Shown: positions 1-5,397 of the stretch, piece by piece | How the letters are laid out: the number at the start of each line of letters is the position of its first letter | Position numbering within the stretch: the first letter of the stretch is position 1 | Assembly (NCBI GenBank): GCA_001799225.1 | Contig: MGTA01000005.1 | Coordinates: forward strand, 16,814 to 22,210 | DNA: 5,397 nt | Origin: Deltaproteobacteria bacterium RIFOXYD12_FULL_50_9 | GTDB taxonomy: Bacteria > Desulfobacterota > Desulfobulbia > Desulfobulbales > CALZHT01 | Direction: 5' to 3' | The notes under the pieces: generated by a model | Database searches by the model: none | What the model was told of the DNA's origin: nothing | The model's input: only the letters and a program-made list of their open reading frames with translations | Made by a program: the position numbers and the translations under genes

Positions 1-922
1 TGCCTGTAATGCTTGCGTTGAAGCCTGTTCAGAAGAGCGAGCTAACGCTTTTAATTTTAACCTGGATACCACTAAGGCTATTTATAAAGCTCATGATATG
101 GCATTTCCAATGAAATACGTCATTGATATGGGAGCTTGTAACAAGTGTGGTAAATGTAAAGAAGCGTGCAAGTTTGACGCAGTTGAACTGGATCAGAGCG
201 CTCAGACCTTTACGCTGGATGTTAGTTCCATTGTCTGGGCAACCGGTTGGAATCCTTATGATCCGACAAAGATGACTAATCTGAAGTTTGACAGCAGTAA
301 GGCCATTATTACCAACATGATGATGGAGAGACTTGCTGCGCCCAATGGACCGACCGGCGGCAAAATTCTCCGTCCCGGAGATAACAAAGAGCCCGGCAGT
401 TTTGCCTTTGTTCAATGTGCCGGTTCGCGTGATGAGAATCATCTTGAATACTGTTCCTTTATCTGTTGCATGGCGAGCCTCAAACAGATCAATTATATTC
501 GGGAGAGATATCCTGAGGCCAAGGTTTATGTCTTCTATATTGATCTCCGTACCCCAGGGAAGTATGAGAAATTCCGTGCTAAATTGATGGAAGATAAGAA
601 TATTCAGTTCATAAAAGGGAAAGTAGCCGATATCATTGCCGATGCGGATGGCGGTGTAACAGTTGTGGCAGAAAATGCTGTTACCGGTGATAAGATCCAG
701 CAGAAAGTTGATTTGGCGATTCTTGCAACTGGTATGGAACCTGCTTTGAAAGGGCAGGGAGCAGCCTTTGGTCTGCAGATGGATGCTAGCGGCTTTATTA
801 TTCCTGATGCTGCTAATACTATGTATGCAGCAGGTTGTGCCAAAAAAGCGTCTGACGTGGTAACCAGTGCACAGAATTCTACTGCGGCAGCTTTAAAAGC
901 TATTCAAGCATCGAGGAGGTAA
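1..922 (+). CDS. qmoA: QmoA, HdrA-like FAD/Fe-S subunit of the Qmo complex (5' end missing)
   Basis: Cytoplasmic flavoprotein subunit of the quinone-interacting oxidoreductase that links menaquinone to APS reductase. The first whole codon is at position 2, and 306 residues are present of about 410 usual for QmoA, so the N-terminal dinucleotide-binding GxGxxG lies upstream. Seen in order, in window residue numbers: the last three Cys of a ferredoxin motif (C2, C5, C9; the first would fall just outside); a full CxxCxxCxxxC (C46, C49, C52, C56); the FAD-domain ATGW at 80-83; the HdrA-type signature CAGSRD...YCSFICC (C139, C151, C155, C156); ATGMEP at 242-247; and a C-terminal YAAGC segment. The two ferredoxin motifs sit inside the flavin domain, as the inserted ferredoxin domain does in HdrA. 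The gene ends 5 nt before qmoB and is surely cotranscribed with it. HdrA itself is the alternative, but the order with the next two genes makes QmoA firm. Confidence 0.95.
   Translation, partial: ACNACVEACSEERANAFNFNLDTTKAIYKAHDMAFPMKYVIDMGACNKCGKCKEACKFDAVELDQSAQTFTLDVSSIVWATGWNPYDPTKMTNLKFDSSKAIITNMMMERLAAPNGPTGGKILRPGDNKEPGSFAFVQCAGSRDENHLEYCSFICCMASLKQINYIRERYPEAKVYVFYIDLRTPGKYEKFRAKLMEDKNIQFIKGKVADIIADADGGVTVVAENAVTGDKIQQKVDLAILATGMEPALKGQGAAFGLQMDASGFIIPDAANTMYAAGCAKKASDVVTSAQNSTAAALKAIQASRR
914..920 (+). promoter_or_regulatory. Ribosome binding site of qmoB
   Basis: AGGAGGT is a perfect Shine-Dalgarno sequence 7 nt before the ATG at 928. It overlaps the last sense codons of qmoA and the first base of its TAA stop (920-922), so translation of qmoB is probably coupled to termination on qmoA. 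Confidence 0.9.
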
Positions 923-927
923 TTTTA

Positions 928-3198
928 ATGGATAAAAAGTACGGTGCCTATATATGCACGGGCTGTGGTATCGGCGACACCTTGAATATCGAAGCTCTTT
1001 CCCAAGTTGTAACCGGTGAGATGGGGATTAAATGTTGTAAAACCCATTCAGCCCTGTGTGGAAAAGACGGAAGGGCTTTAGTTGAAAAAGATATGCATGA
1101 TGAAGGTGTTAATACCGTTGTCGTTGCAGCTTGTTCACCTCGAGTCATGCAGGATGAGTTCAATTTCGGCAGTGACAAGATTACAAACAGGGTAAATTTG
1201 CGTGAGCAGGTCGTCTGGTGCAAAGGTGATGATGCCAATCCTGAATTTGTACAGGAGTTGGCTTCTGATTATGTGCGGATGGGGTGTACCCAGGCAAAGA
1301 AGACTGAACTGCCCGAGCCTTATAAACAAGAGGTTACCAATAAACGTATTCTTGTAATGGGTGGAGGTATCTCCGGGCTGACTGCCGCACGTGAGGCATC
1401 AAAGGCTGGATATGAGGTTCTATTGGTTGAAAAAAACGATGCTTTGGGTGGTAAAGCAATTACCTGGAGGAAGCAACTCCCGACCAAAGCCCCATGGACT
1501 ACTCTCGAAACCCCATCGATCCATTTGTTGATTAAAGAAGTTGAAACTGACGCGAAGATTACTGTGCATACAGGATCCGAAGTTGCAAGGATCAGCGGCG
1601 CTCCAGGTGCATATGAAGTAGTGTTAAAGCCTACCGATACCACAAGTGAATGGGATGCCCCTGCTCGTGTTACTGTTGATCAGCAGGATCTCATTACCAA
1701 GGGTCAGATGGCAGATCCGAATGCCGGAGTTAAAAATTATATGGATAGTAATCCGGATGCCCTTAAGGTTGGGGCAGTTGTGTTGGCAACCGGCTGGAAT
1801 CCTGCTGATGTTTCAGAATATGAGCATCTGGGTTATGGCAAGATCAAGAATGTTGTAACTAACTTTGAATTCGAGCAGATTGCTTCCAAGGGATCAATTA
1901 TTCGGCCGTCGGATGGCAAGCCTGTGCAAAGTGTAGCCTTTATCCAGAGTCCCGGAGCTGCAGAGAATGACAAGGATTTTCCATATTGTAACTCTGTAAC
2001 CAGCTTGGTAGCCCTTAAGCAAGCCAAATATATCCGTGAAGAAAATGCCGAGGCCAAGGCCTATATCCTGTATCAGCACATGCGTACGCCCGGGCATATG
2101 GAGTTGTTTTATAAAGCTGCCCAGAACGATGATGGGATTTTTCTTACAAAGGCGAACGTTATGTCGGTTAACGAATCCGGTGATGGTTCGCTCTCCGTAG
2201 ACATCACCAATACCCTTTTGAATGAAGATATCACCTTGCATGTTGATATGGTGGTTTTAGCTGCCGGTATGATTCCTACAACAGTGGCAGCGCCAACCAT
2301 CAACCTGGCATATCGTCAAGGGCCGGCATTTCTTGAATTGGAACTTTTTGACGGTTATGCCGATTCCAATTTTATATGTTTCCCTTATGAAACCAGGCGT
2401 ACCGGCATTTACACCTGCGGCGGTGTGCGCAAAGCTACTACTGTGGAAGAAGCGATTGACGATGCCACCGGGGCTGCATTGAAGGCAATTCAATGTATCG
2501 AGTCTGCTGAGCGCGGTGTGGCTGTGCATCCTCGGTCTGGGGACAACAGCTTCCCGGAATTTTTCTTTCAGCGTTGTACTCAATGTAAGCGCTGTACTGA
2601 AGAGTGTCCATTTGGTGCGCTTGATGATGATGAAAAAGGCACACCAAAGCCGAATCCAACCAGATGTCGGCGATGTGGAACCTGTATGGGAGCTTGTCCG
2701 GAAAGGATTATCGGCTTTAAAAACTACAATGTCGATATGATTGGCTCCATGGTGAAAGCTATCGAGGTGCCAAGCGATGATGAAGAGAAGTTGCGGTTTG
2801 CGGTCTTTGTCTGCGAGAACGATGCCTATCCAGCCCTGGATATGGCGGGAATGAGAAGGCTGGGCATTAACAACCTGGTCCGCTTCATTCCGGTTCGTTG
2901 CCTTGGTTCGGTTAACATGGTTTGGATTAAAGATGCTCTCTCAGCAGGTATGGATGGTGCTATGCTGCTTGGGTGCAAGTTCGGCAATGATTACCAGTGC
3001 CACTTTGTCAAGGGCAGTGAAATTGCAACAAAACGGATGGATAATATTGGGGAAACTTTAAAAACTCTTGGTCTTGAACCGGAGCGGGTTGCCGTCCGCG
3101 AAATTGCCATTACCGACTACAACAAGATTCCCGAGATCGTCAAGGATTTCGTTGATTCTATTGTGGCGCTTGGGCCTAATCCGTTTAAGGGATTTTAA
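928..3198 (+). CDS. qmoB: QmoB, HdrA-like flavoprotein with C-terminal ferredoxin and MvhD-like domains
   Basis: Second cytoplasmic flavoprotein of the Qmo complex; 756 residues, the usual QmoB size. Domains in order: an HdrA-type N-terminal domain (about 1-130; CTGCG at 10-14, C36, C37, C44, and AACSPR at 68-72); an FAD-binding Rossmann core (GGGISG at 145-150, acidic E168 after the second strand, ATGW at 287-290, a second glycine-rich strand VVLAAG near 442-447); a two-cluster ferredoxin domain (C550, C553, C556, C560 and C580, C583, C586, C590, each CxxCxxCxxxC followed by Pro); and a C-terminal domain resembling MvhD, the small electron-transfer subunit of methanogen hydrogenase (about 622-745; C629, C658, C683, C691). 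It is paralogous to QmoA across the flavin domain (ATGWNP and RTPG motifs are shared). Unlike QmoA it has no cysteine at all between residues 121 and 353, so the inserted ferredoxin is absent, and three of four HdrA-signature cysteines are replaced. Start chosen from the strong Shine-Dalgarno. Confidence 0.96.
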   Translation: MDKKYGAYICTGCGIGDTLNIEALSQVVTGEMGIKCCKTHSALCGKDGRALVEKDMHDEGVNTVVVAACSPRVMQDEFNFGSDKITNRVNLREQVVWCKGDDANPEFVQELASDYVRMGCTQAKKTELPEPYKQEVTNKRILVMGGGISGLTAAREASKAGYEVLLVEKNDALGGKAITWRKQLPTKAPWTTLETPSIHLLIKEVETDAKITVHTGSEVARISGAPGAYEVVLKPTDTTSEWDAPARVTVDQQDLITKGQMADPNAGVKNYMDSNPDALKVGAVVLATGWNPADVSEYEHLGYGKIKNVVTNFEFEQIASKGSIIRPSDGKPVQSVAFIQSPGAAENDKDFPYCNSVTSLVALKQAKYIREENAEAKAYILYQHMRTPGHMELFYKAAQNDDGIFLTKANVMSVNESGDGSLSVDITNTLLNEDITLHVDMVVLAAGMIPTTVAAPTINLAYRQGPAFLELELFDGYADSNFICFPYETRRTGIYTCGGVRKATTVEEAIDDATGAALKAIQCIESAERGVAVHPRSGDNSFPEFFFQRCTQCKRCTEECPFGALDDDEKGTPKPNPTRCRRCGTCMGACPERIIGFKNYNVDMIGSMVKAIEVPSDDEEKLRFAVFVCENDAYPALDMAGMRRLGINNLVRFIPVRCLGSVNMVWIKDALSAGMDGAMLLGCKFGNDYQCHFVKGSEIATKRMDNIGETLKTLGLEPERVAVREIAITDYNKIPEIVKDFVDSIVALGPNPFKGF

Positions 3199-3220
3199 TT
3201 GAACAATATATGACCGACCT

Positions 3221-3263
3221 GTAATTATTTCGGCGGACCAGTCTGGTCTGCCGAAATAATTAC
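3221..3263 (+). promoter_or_regulatory. 20-bp hairpin in the qmoB-qmoC intergenic region
   Basis: Arms 3221-3240 and 3244-3263 pair over 20 bp with a 3-nt loop (GTC). The only imperfection is one G-U pair between 3235 and 3249. The stem starts 22 nt after the qmoB stop. The 3' side continues as ACTTAAAAAAC, so there is no U-tract on the + strand, and on the - strand no T-run follows the stem either. It is therefore not a standard intrinsic terminator. An RNA-processing or 3'-end-stabilising element for qmoAB mRNA, or a partial attenuator setting qmoC level, are the likely roles (inference). Confidence 0.7.
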
Positions 3264-3316
3264 TTAAAAAACAAATTATCAATAAAAGAGATCTGCTGCA
3301 ACACGTTGAAGATAGT

Positions 3317-3322
3317 TATAAT
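3317..3322 (+). promoter_or_regulatory. Candidate -10 element upstream of qmoC
   Basis: An exact TATAAT lies 51 nt before the qmoC ATG and downstream of the 3221-3263 hairpin, so a separate qmoC transcript is conceivable. At the right distance upstream (around 3294-3299) there is no good TTGACA match, and the region is AT-rich, so this may be chance. Confidence 0.25.
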
Positions 3323-3360
3323 TTTTTATTATTTCTGGTAATAACCAGTAAGTGAAAGAA

Positions 3361-3370
3361 GGGGAGGGAG
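3361..3370 (+). promoter_or_regulatory. Ribosome binding site that decides the qmoC start
   Basis: The purine-rich GGGGAGGGAG lies just before the ATG at 3373. An in-frame GTG at 3352 would place this Shine-Dalgarno inside the coding region and has none of its own, so the ATG at 3373 is preferred. A small 5-bp hairpin (3335-3339 with 3344-3348) lies just upstream; its significance is unclear. Confidence 0.75.
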
Positions 3371-3372
3371 CA

Positions 3373-4563
3373 ATGGCTGAAAAAATGAGGGTAGAACCTG
3401 ATTTGGATTTCATTAGGTACATGAAAAGTGCCGGTGGCGATACGCTTAAAAAGTGTTATCAGTGTGCTACCTGTTCGGTTGTATGTCCTTTGTCTTCTGA
3501 CAAGAAACCGTTTCCCAGAAAAGAGATGATCTGGGCACAATGGGGCCTGAAGGATAAGTTGATTGCTGATCCGGACGTTATGCTGTGTCATCAGTGTGGT
3601 GATTGTACAACTAATTGTCCTCGCGGAGCTAAGCCAGGGGATGTTCTGGGGGCCATTCGAGCCTATGCCTATATCCATTTTGGTTTCCCGCAGGGTATTG
3701 CCAAGCTGGCAAGCAAAGGACAAAATCTGCCGATTATGATTCTGATTCCAGCAATTATTATTGGTGTTATGTGGGCATTATCCGGCGGGATGCATATTCC
3801 AGCGGAAGGGCCTGTAGATTTCGGTCGTTTTTTTGGACACTGGGATATCCATTACCTTTCCAAGAATGTTATGTTTATAGATCTTATCTTTGTCCCGACT
3901 TTCTTTTTTGCGCTTTATGCTGCCTTTAGTGGTGTTTCGGCAATGTGGACGCAAATGGCTGCCGGGTTGAATGCTAATCAAGCATTTCGACCATCAGTAA
4001 TACAATTCATTATGCAGTTTCTTTGGCCTTCCATCGTTGAAACGATTCAACATAAGCGTTTCAACGAGTGCGGTACTAATAAAAATAGGGTAACAGGACA
4101 TCTTCCTTTACTGTTGGCTTTTGTTGGCCTTTTGACGGTTACCGCATATTCATTTATCAGAAAAGATATCTTCGGCATTTTTAATCCGGCATTACACGGG
4201 CCTATTGCTCTTTACGATCCCTTTAAGATTCTGGCTAATGTTAGTGCAATTGCCATGATTGTCGGTGTAGGTATTCTTTGGAGTAACCGCTCGGCCGCCG
4301 AAGAAAAAAAGGGGATATCTCCTACTTTTTACGATTGGTTTCTCATTGGGGAGATCATGGCAGTTGGTGTTACTGGTCTGCTGGCAGAGATTTTTAGGCT
4401 GATAAATGTACCAGTGCTGGCATATCTTTTCTATTTTTTGCATCTTGTTTCAGTTTTTATGCTGTTCTTTTATATGCCATACACCAAGTTTGCACACATG
4501 GTGTATCGAACCTTTGCAATGGCGTTCGAGCGTTACCGGAGTAGTGAATTTGTGAAAAACTAG
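3373..4563 (+). CDS. qmoC: QmoC, HdrC-HdrE-like membrane subunit with two Fe-S motifs and a heme b domain
   Basis: Membrane anchor of the Qmo complex and the site of menaquinol/menaquinone exchange; 396 residues from ATG 3373. The N-terminal part is an HdrC-like ferredoxin domain with two motifs, CYQCATCSVVCP (C28, C31, C34, C38) and CHQCGDCTTNCP (C72, C75, C78, C82). The rest is hydrophobic with about six predicted membrane segments near 120-137, 167-189, 243-262, 287-304, 320-342 and 349-370, resembling HdrE/NarI cytochrome b. Histidines in or beside these segments that could ligate heme are H156, H161, H243, H357 (FLHLVSVF) and H375 (KFAHMVYR); which ones do so cannot be told from sequence. 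The HdrC-HdrE fusion order is diagnostic of QmoC. DsrM/DsrK-type proteins are the alternative, but position after qmoAB settles it. It is separated from qmoB by 174 nt and a hairpin, so its expression may be partly independent. Confidence 0.95.
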   Translation: MAEKMRVEPDLDFIRYMKSAGGDTLKKCYQCATCSVVCPLSSDKKPFPRKEMIWAQWGLKDKLIADPDVMLCHQCGDCTTNCPRGAKPGDVLGAIRAYAYIHFGFPQGIAKLASKGQNLPIMILIPAIIIGVMWALSGGMHIPAEGPVDFGRFFGHWDIHYLSKNVMFIDLIFVPTFFFALYAAFSGVSAMWTQMAAGLNANQAFRPSVIQFIMQFLWPSIVETIQHKRFNECGTNKNRVTGHLPLLLAFVGLLTVTAYSFIRKDIFGIFNPALHGPIALYDPFKILANVSAIAMIVGVGILWSNRSAAEEKKGISPTFYDWFLIGEIMAVGVTGLLAEIFRLINVPVLAYLFYFLHLVSVFMLFFYMPYTKFAHMVYRTFAMAFERYRSSEFVKN

Positions 4564-4663
4564 AGGTACTTATTTGATTTTTTACGATGTCCAATCTACT
4601 TAATAACCGCAGTGCGCAACATATTGTCTCAGATATAAAGCTGAGTTCGAAAGAAAAAAAAGG

Positions 4664-4692
4664 TTGATGTTTGCGGACGAAGTTATTAAGTT
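4664..4692 (+). promoter_or_regulatory. Candidate promoter of the tRNA-tuf operon
   Basis: TTGATG (4664-4669), a 17-nt spacer and TAAGTT (4687-4692) could drive transcription starting a few nt before the tRNA-Thr 5' end at 4702. A run of eight A (4654-4661) directly upstream of the -35 looks like an UP element, as is common for stable-RNA promoters. The -10 matches only 3 of 6 consensus positions; TATTAA at 4684 fits better but with a 14-nt spacer. The rest of the 138-nt stretch 4564-4701 shows no gene and no U-tract terminator for qmoC, only a weak 5-bp hairpin (4628-4632 with 4641-4645). Confidence 0.35.
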
Positions 4693-4701
4693 GTCCTGTC
4701 C

Positions 4702-4777
4702 GCTGGCGTAGCTCAATTGGCAGAGCAGCTGATTTGTAATCAGCAGGTTGCGGGTTCAAGTCCCATCGCCAGCTCCA
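4702..4777 (+). tRNA. tRNA-Thr (anticodon TGT)
   Basis: 76 nt including encoded CCA (4775-4777). The acceptor stem GCTGGCG pairs with CGCCAGC (4767-4773), with discriminator T. The anticodon stem GCTGA/TCAGC encloses loop TTTGTAA, with anticodon TGT at 4735-4737, reading ACA. The T-arm loop is TTCAAGT. The T stem (4750-4754 with 4762-4766) carries one C-A mismatch (4751/4765) and a terminal G-T pair. It is the first gene of the tRNA-tuf cluster and occupies the place of E. coli thrU. Confidence 0.97.
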
Positions 4778-4792
4778 GATGTAACCAAATAA

Positions 4793-4836
4793 AAACCAGC
4801 ATGATAATGATCCTATGTCCATTATCATGCTGGTTT
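4793..4836 (+). terminator. 17-bp hairpin between tRNA-Thr and tRNA-Tyr, possible terminator
   Basis: Arms 4793-4809 and 4820-4836 are perfectly complementary over 17 bp around a 10-nt loop. On the + strand the stem ends in GGTTT followed by ATAGCTTTATT, an imperfect U-rich tail. On the - strand the stem would be followed by TTATTT, which is a better terminator tail, although no - strand gene is seen downstream. It may partly terminate transcription after tRNA-Thr(TGT) or act as an RNase landing site in precursor processing. Confidence 0.5.
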
Positions 4837-4894
4837 ATAGCTTTATTCAATATTGGTTGTATTTTATTGCTGACATGAGTTTTTCTTTAAGTTT

Positions 4895-4979
4895 GGAGGG
4901 GTTCCCGAGTGGCTAAAGGGAACAGACTGTAAATCTGTCGGCGACGCCTTCGGAGGTTCGAATCCTCCCCCCTCCACCA
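4895..4979 (+). tRNA. tRNA-Tyr (anticodon GTA)
   Basis: 85 nt including encoded CCA (4977-4979). The acceptor stem GGAGGGG pairs with CCCCTCC (4969-4975), with discriminator A. The anticodon stem ACAGA/TCTGT encloses loop CTGTAAA, with anticodon GTA at 4929-4931. It has the long class II variable arm (about 4939-4951, with a GGC/GCC mini-stem), which bacterial tRNA-Tyr shares with tRNA-Leu and tRNA-Ser. The T arm is GGAGG-TTCGAAT-CCTCC. It corresponds to tyrU in the E. coli tufB operon. Confidence 0.98.
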
Positions 4980-5075
4980 AAGAATCTTATTAGCGGGAGG
5001 AATGCAGAGCTTGGCGTTTGCTGATCGTTCATTCCACCAGTGTTTGGCATGAACATACCCGTATAAATAAGCGAA

Positions 5076-5151
5076 GCGGGAATAGCTCAATTGGTAGAGC
5101 ATCAGCCTTCCAAGCTGAGGGTTGCGGGTTCGAGACCCGTTTCCCGCTCCA
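5076..5151 (+). tRNA. tRNA-Gly (anticodon TCC)
   Basis: 76 nt including encoded CCA (5149-5151). The acceptor stem GCGGGAA pairs with TTCCCGC (5141-5147), with discriminator T. The anticodon stem TCAGC/GCTGA encloses loop CTTCCAA, with anticodon TCC at 5109-5111, reading GGA and GGG. The T arm is GCGGG-TTCGAGA-CCCGT. It corresponds to glyT in the E. coli tufB operon. Confidence 0.98.
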
Positions 5152-5225
5152 ATTTATTTGTAATTATAATTAGTTAATGAGTATTGGCACTAATTTTTTT
5201 ATAGTGGGTATGTGAAGTTGTCGAT

Positions 5226-5301
<76 letters not shown>

Positions 5302-5372
5302 TAATAGTTATATAAGTTTTGCGCATTCCAGATGCAAGAAAAGAGATTATTTTTCAACTGAAACTGGGCTTT

Positions 5373-5377
5373 AGGAG
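5373..5377 (+). promoter_or_regulatory. Ribosome binding site of tuf
   Basis: AGGAG lies 7 nt before the ATG at 5385. The 83-nt leader from the tRNA-Thr end (5302-5384) shows no convincing promoter, so tuf is probably transcribed together with the tRNAs. Confidence 0.8.
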
Positions 5378-5384
5378 ACGCGCC

Positions 5385-5397
5385 ATGGCAAAAGAAA
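5385..5397 (+). CDS. tuf: Elongation factor Tu, first four codons only (window ends)
   Basis: ATG followed by Ala-Lys-Glu, cut off by the window edge. MAKE is the usual beginning of bacterial EF-Tu, the GTPase that delivers aminoacyl-tRNA to the ribosome. Four residues alone prove nothing. The call rests on the order tRNA-Thr, tRNA-Tyr, tRNA-Gly, tRNA-Thr, then this gene, which matches the E. coli tufB operon, and on the good ribosome binding site in front. Confidence 0.85.

Noticed and set aside
2..922. The partial flavoprotein as HdrA of a heterodisulfide reductase or of an electron-bifurcating hydrogenase
   Set aside because: It lacks the C-terminal ferredoxin of HdrA, no hdrB-type CCG protein or hydrogenase gene is nearby, and the next genes have the diagnostic QmoB and QmoC architectures.
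3352..3372. GTG at 3352 as an alternative qmoC start (403 residues)
   Set aside because: The Shine-Dalgarno at 3361-3370 sits inside that extension and fits the ATG at 3373, and the extra residues are glycine/glutamate codons produced by the Shine-Dalgarno itself.
3316..3723. Minus-strand open frame of 135 codons opposite the start of qmoC
   Set aside because: It lies antisense to the conserved cysteine motifs of qmoC and covers its leader; no recognisable protein features.
4457..4828. Minus-strand open frame of 123 codons crossing tRNA-Thr(TGT)
   Set aside because: It overlaps the end of qmoC and the whole tRNA; its DLNPQPADYKSAALP segment is the familiar spurious antisense translation of a tRNA gene. 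No ribosome binding site or family resemblance supports it.
4887..5102. Minus-strand open frame of 71 codons crossing tRNA-Tyr
   Set aside because: The GEDSNLRRRRRQIYSLFPLA stretch is the known artefact of translating tRNA-Tyr antisense; it also runs into tRNA-Gly.
5184..5214. Possible internal promoter before tRNA-Thr(GGT): TTGGCA at 5184 and TATGTG at 5209
   Set aside because: The -10 matches only three positions and the spacer is 19 nt; the better TATAGT at 5200 is only 10 nt from the -35. AT-rich spacer chance is the simpler reading.

Overview
This window comes from the chromosome of a dissimilatory sulfate-reducing or sulfur-disproportionating bacterium, most likely a member of the Desulfobacterota (a Desulfobulbales/Desulfobacterales-like lineage is my guess; the sequence does not prove the family). 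The evidence is a near-complete qmoABC locus. It encodes the quinone-interacting membrane-bound oxidoreductase that exchanges electrons between the menaquinone pool and APS reductase (AprAB). Base composition is moderate to AT-leaning, all genes lie on the + strand, and no mobile element, CRISPR array or phage gene is visible.

Layout. Positions 1-922 hold the C-terminal three quarters of qmoA (its start lies upstream). qmoB (928-3198) follows after a 5-nt gap, with its ribosome binding site inside the end of qmoA. A 174-nt intergenic region follows and contains a 20-bp hairpin (3221-3263). qmoC runs from 3373 to 4563. Next come 138 nt without a gene, holding a candidate stable-RNA promoter, and then four tRNA genes with encoded CCA: Thr(TGT) 4702-4777, Tyr(GTA) 4895-4979, Gly(TCC) 5076-5151 and Thr(GGT) 5226-5301. 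The window ends in the first four codons of a gene starting at 5385, almost certainly tuf (EF-Tu), because Thr-Tyr-Gly-Thr-tuf is the gene order of the E. coli thrU-tyrU-glyT-thrT-tufB operon.

How the genes work together. QmoA and QmoB are paralogous HdrA-like flavoproteins in the cytoplasm. QmoC joins an HdrC-like two-cluster Fe-S domain to an HdrE/NarI-like membrane domain that is expected to bind b hemes. Electrons would pass between menaquinol, the QmoC hemes and Fe-S clusters, the QmoA/QmoB flavins and clusters, and AprAB (not in the window). The tRNA-tuf part is an unrelated translation operon that happens to lie next to qmoC.

I see no clearly new system. The points most worth a second look are the hairpin separating qmoC from qmoAB, the complementary loss of Fe-S sites between QmoA and QmoB, and an atypical MvhD domain in QmoB.
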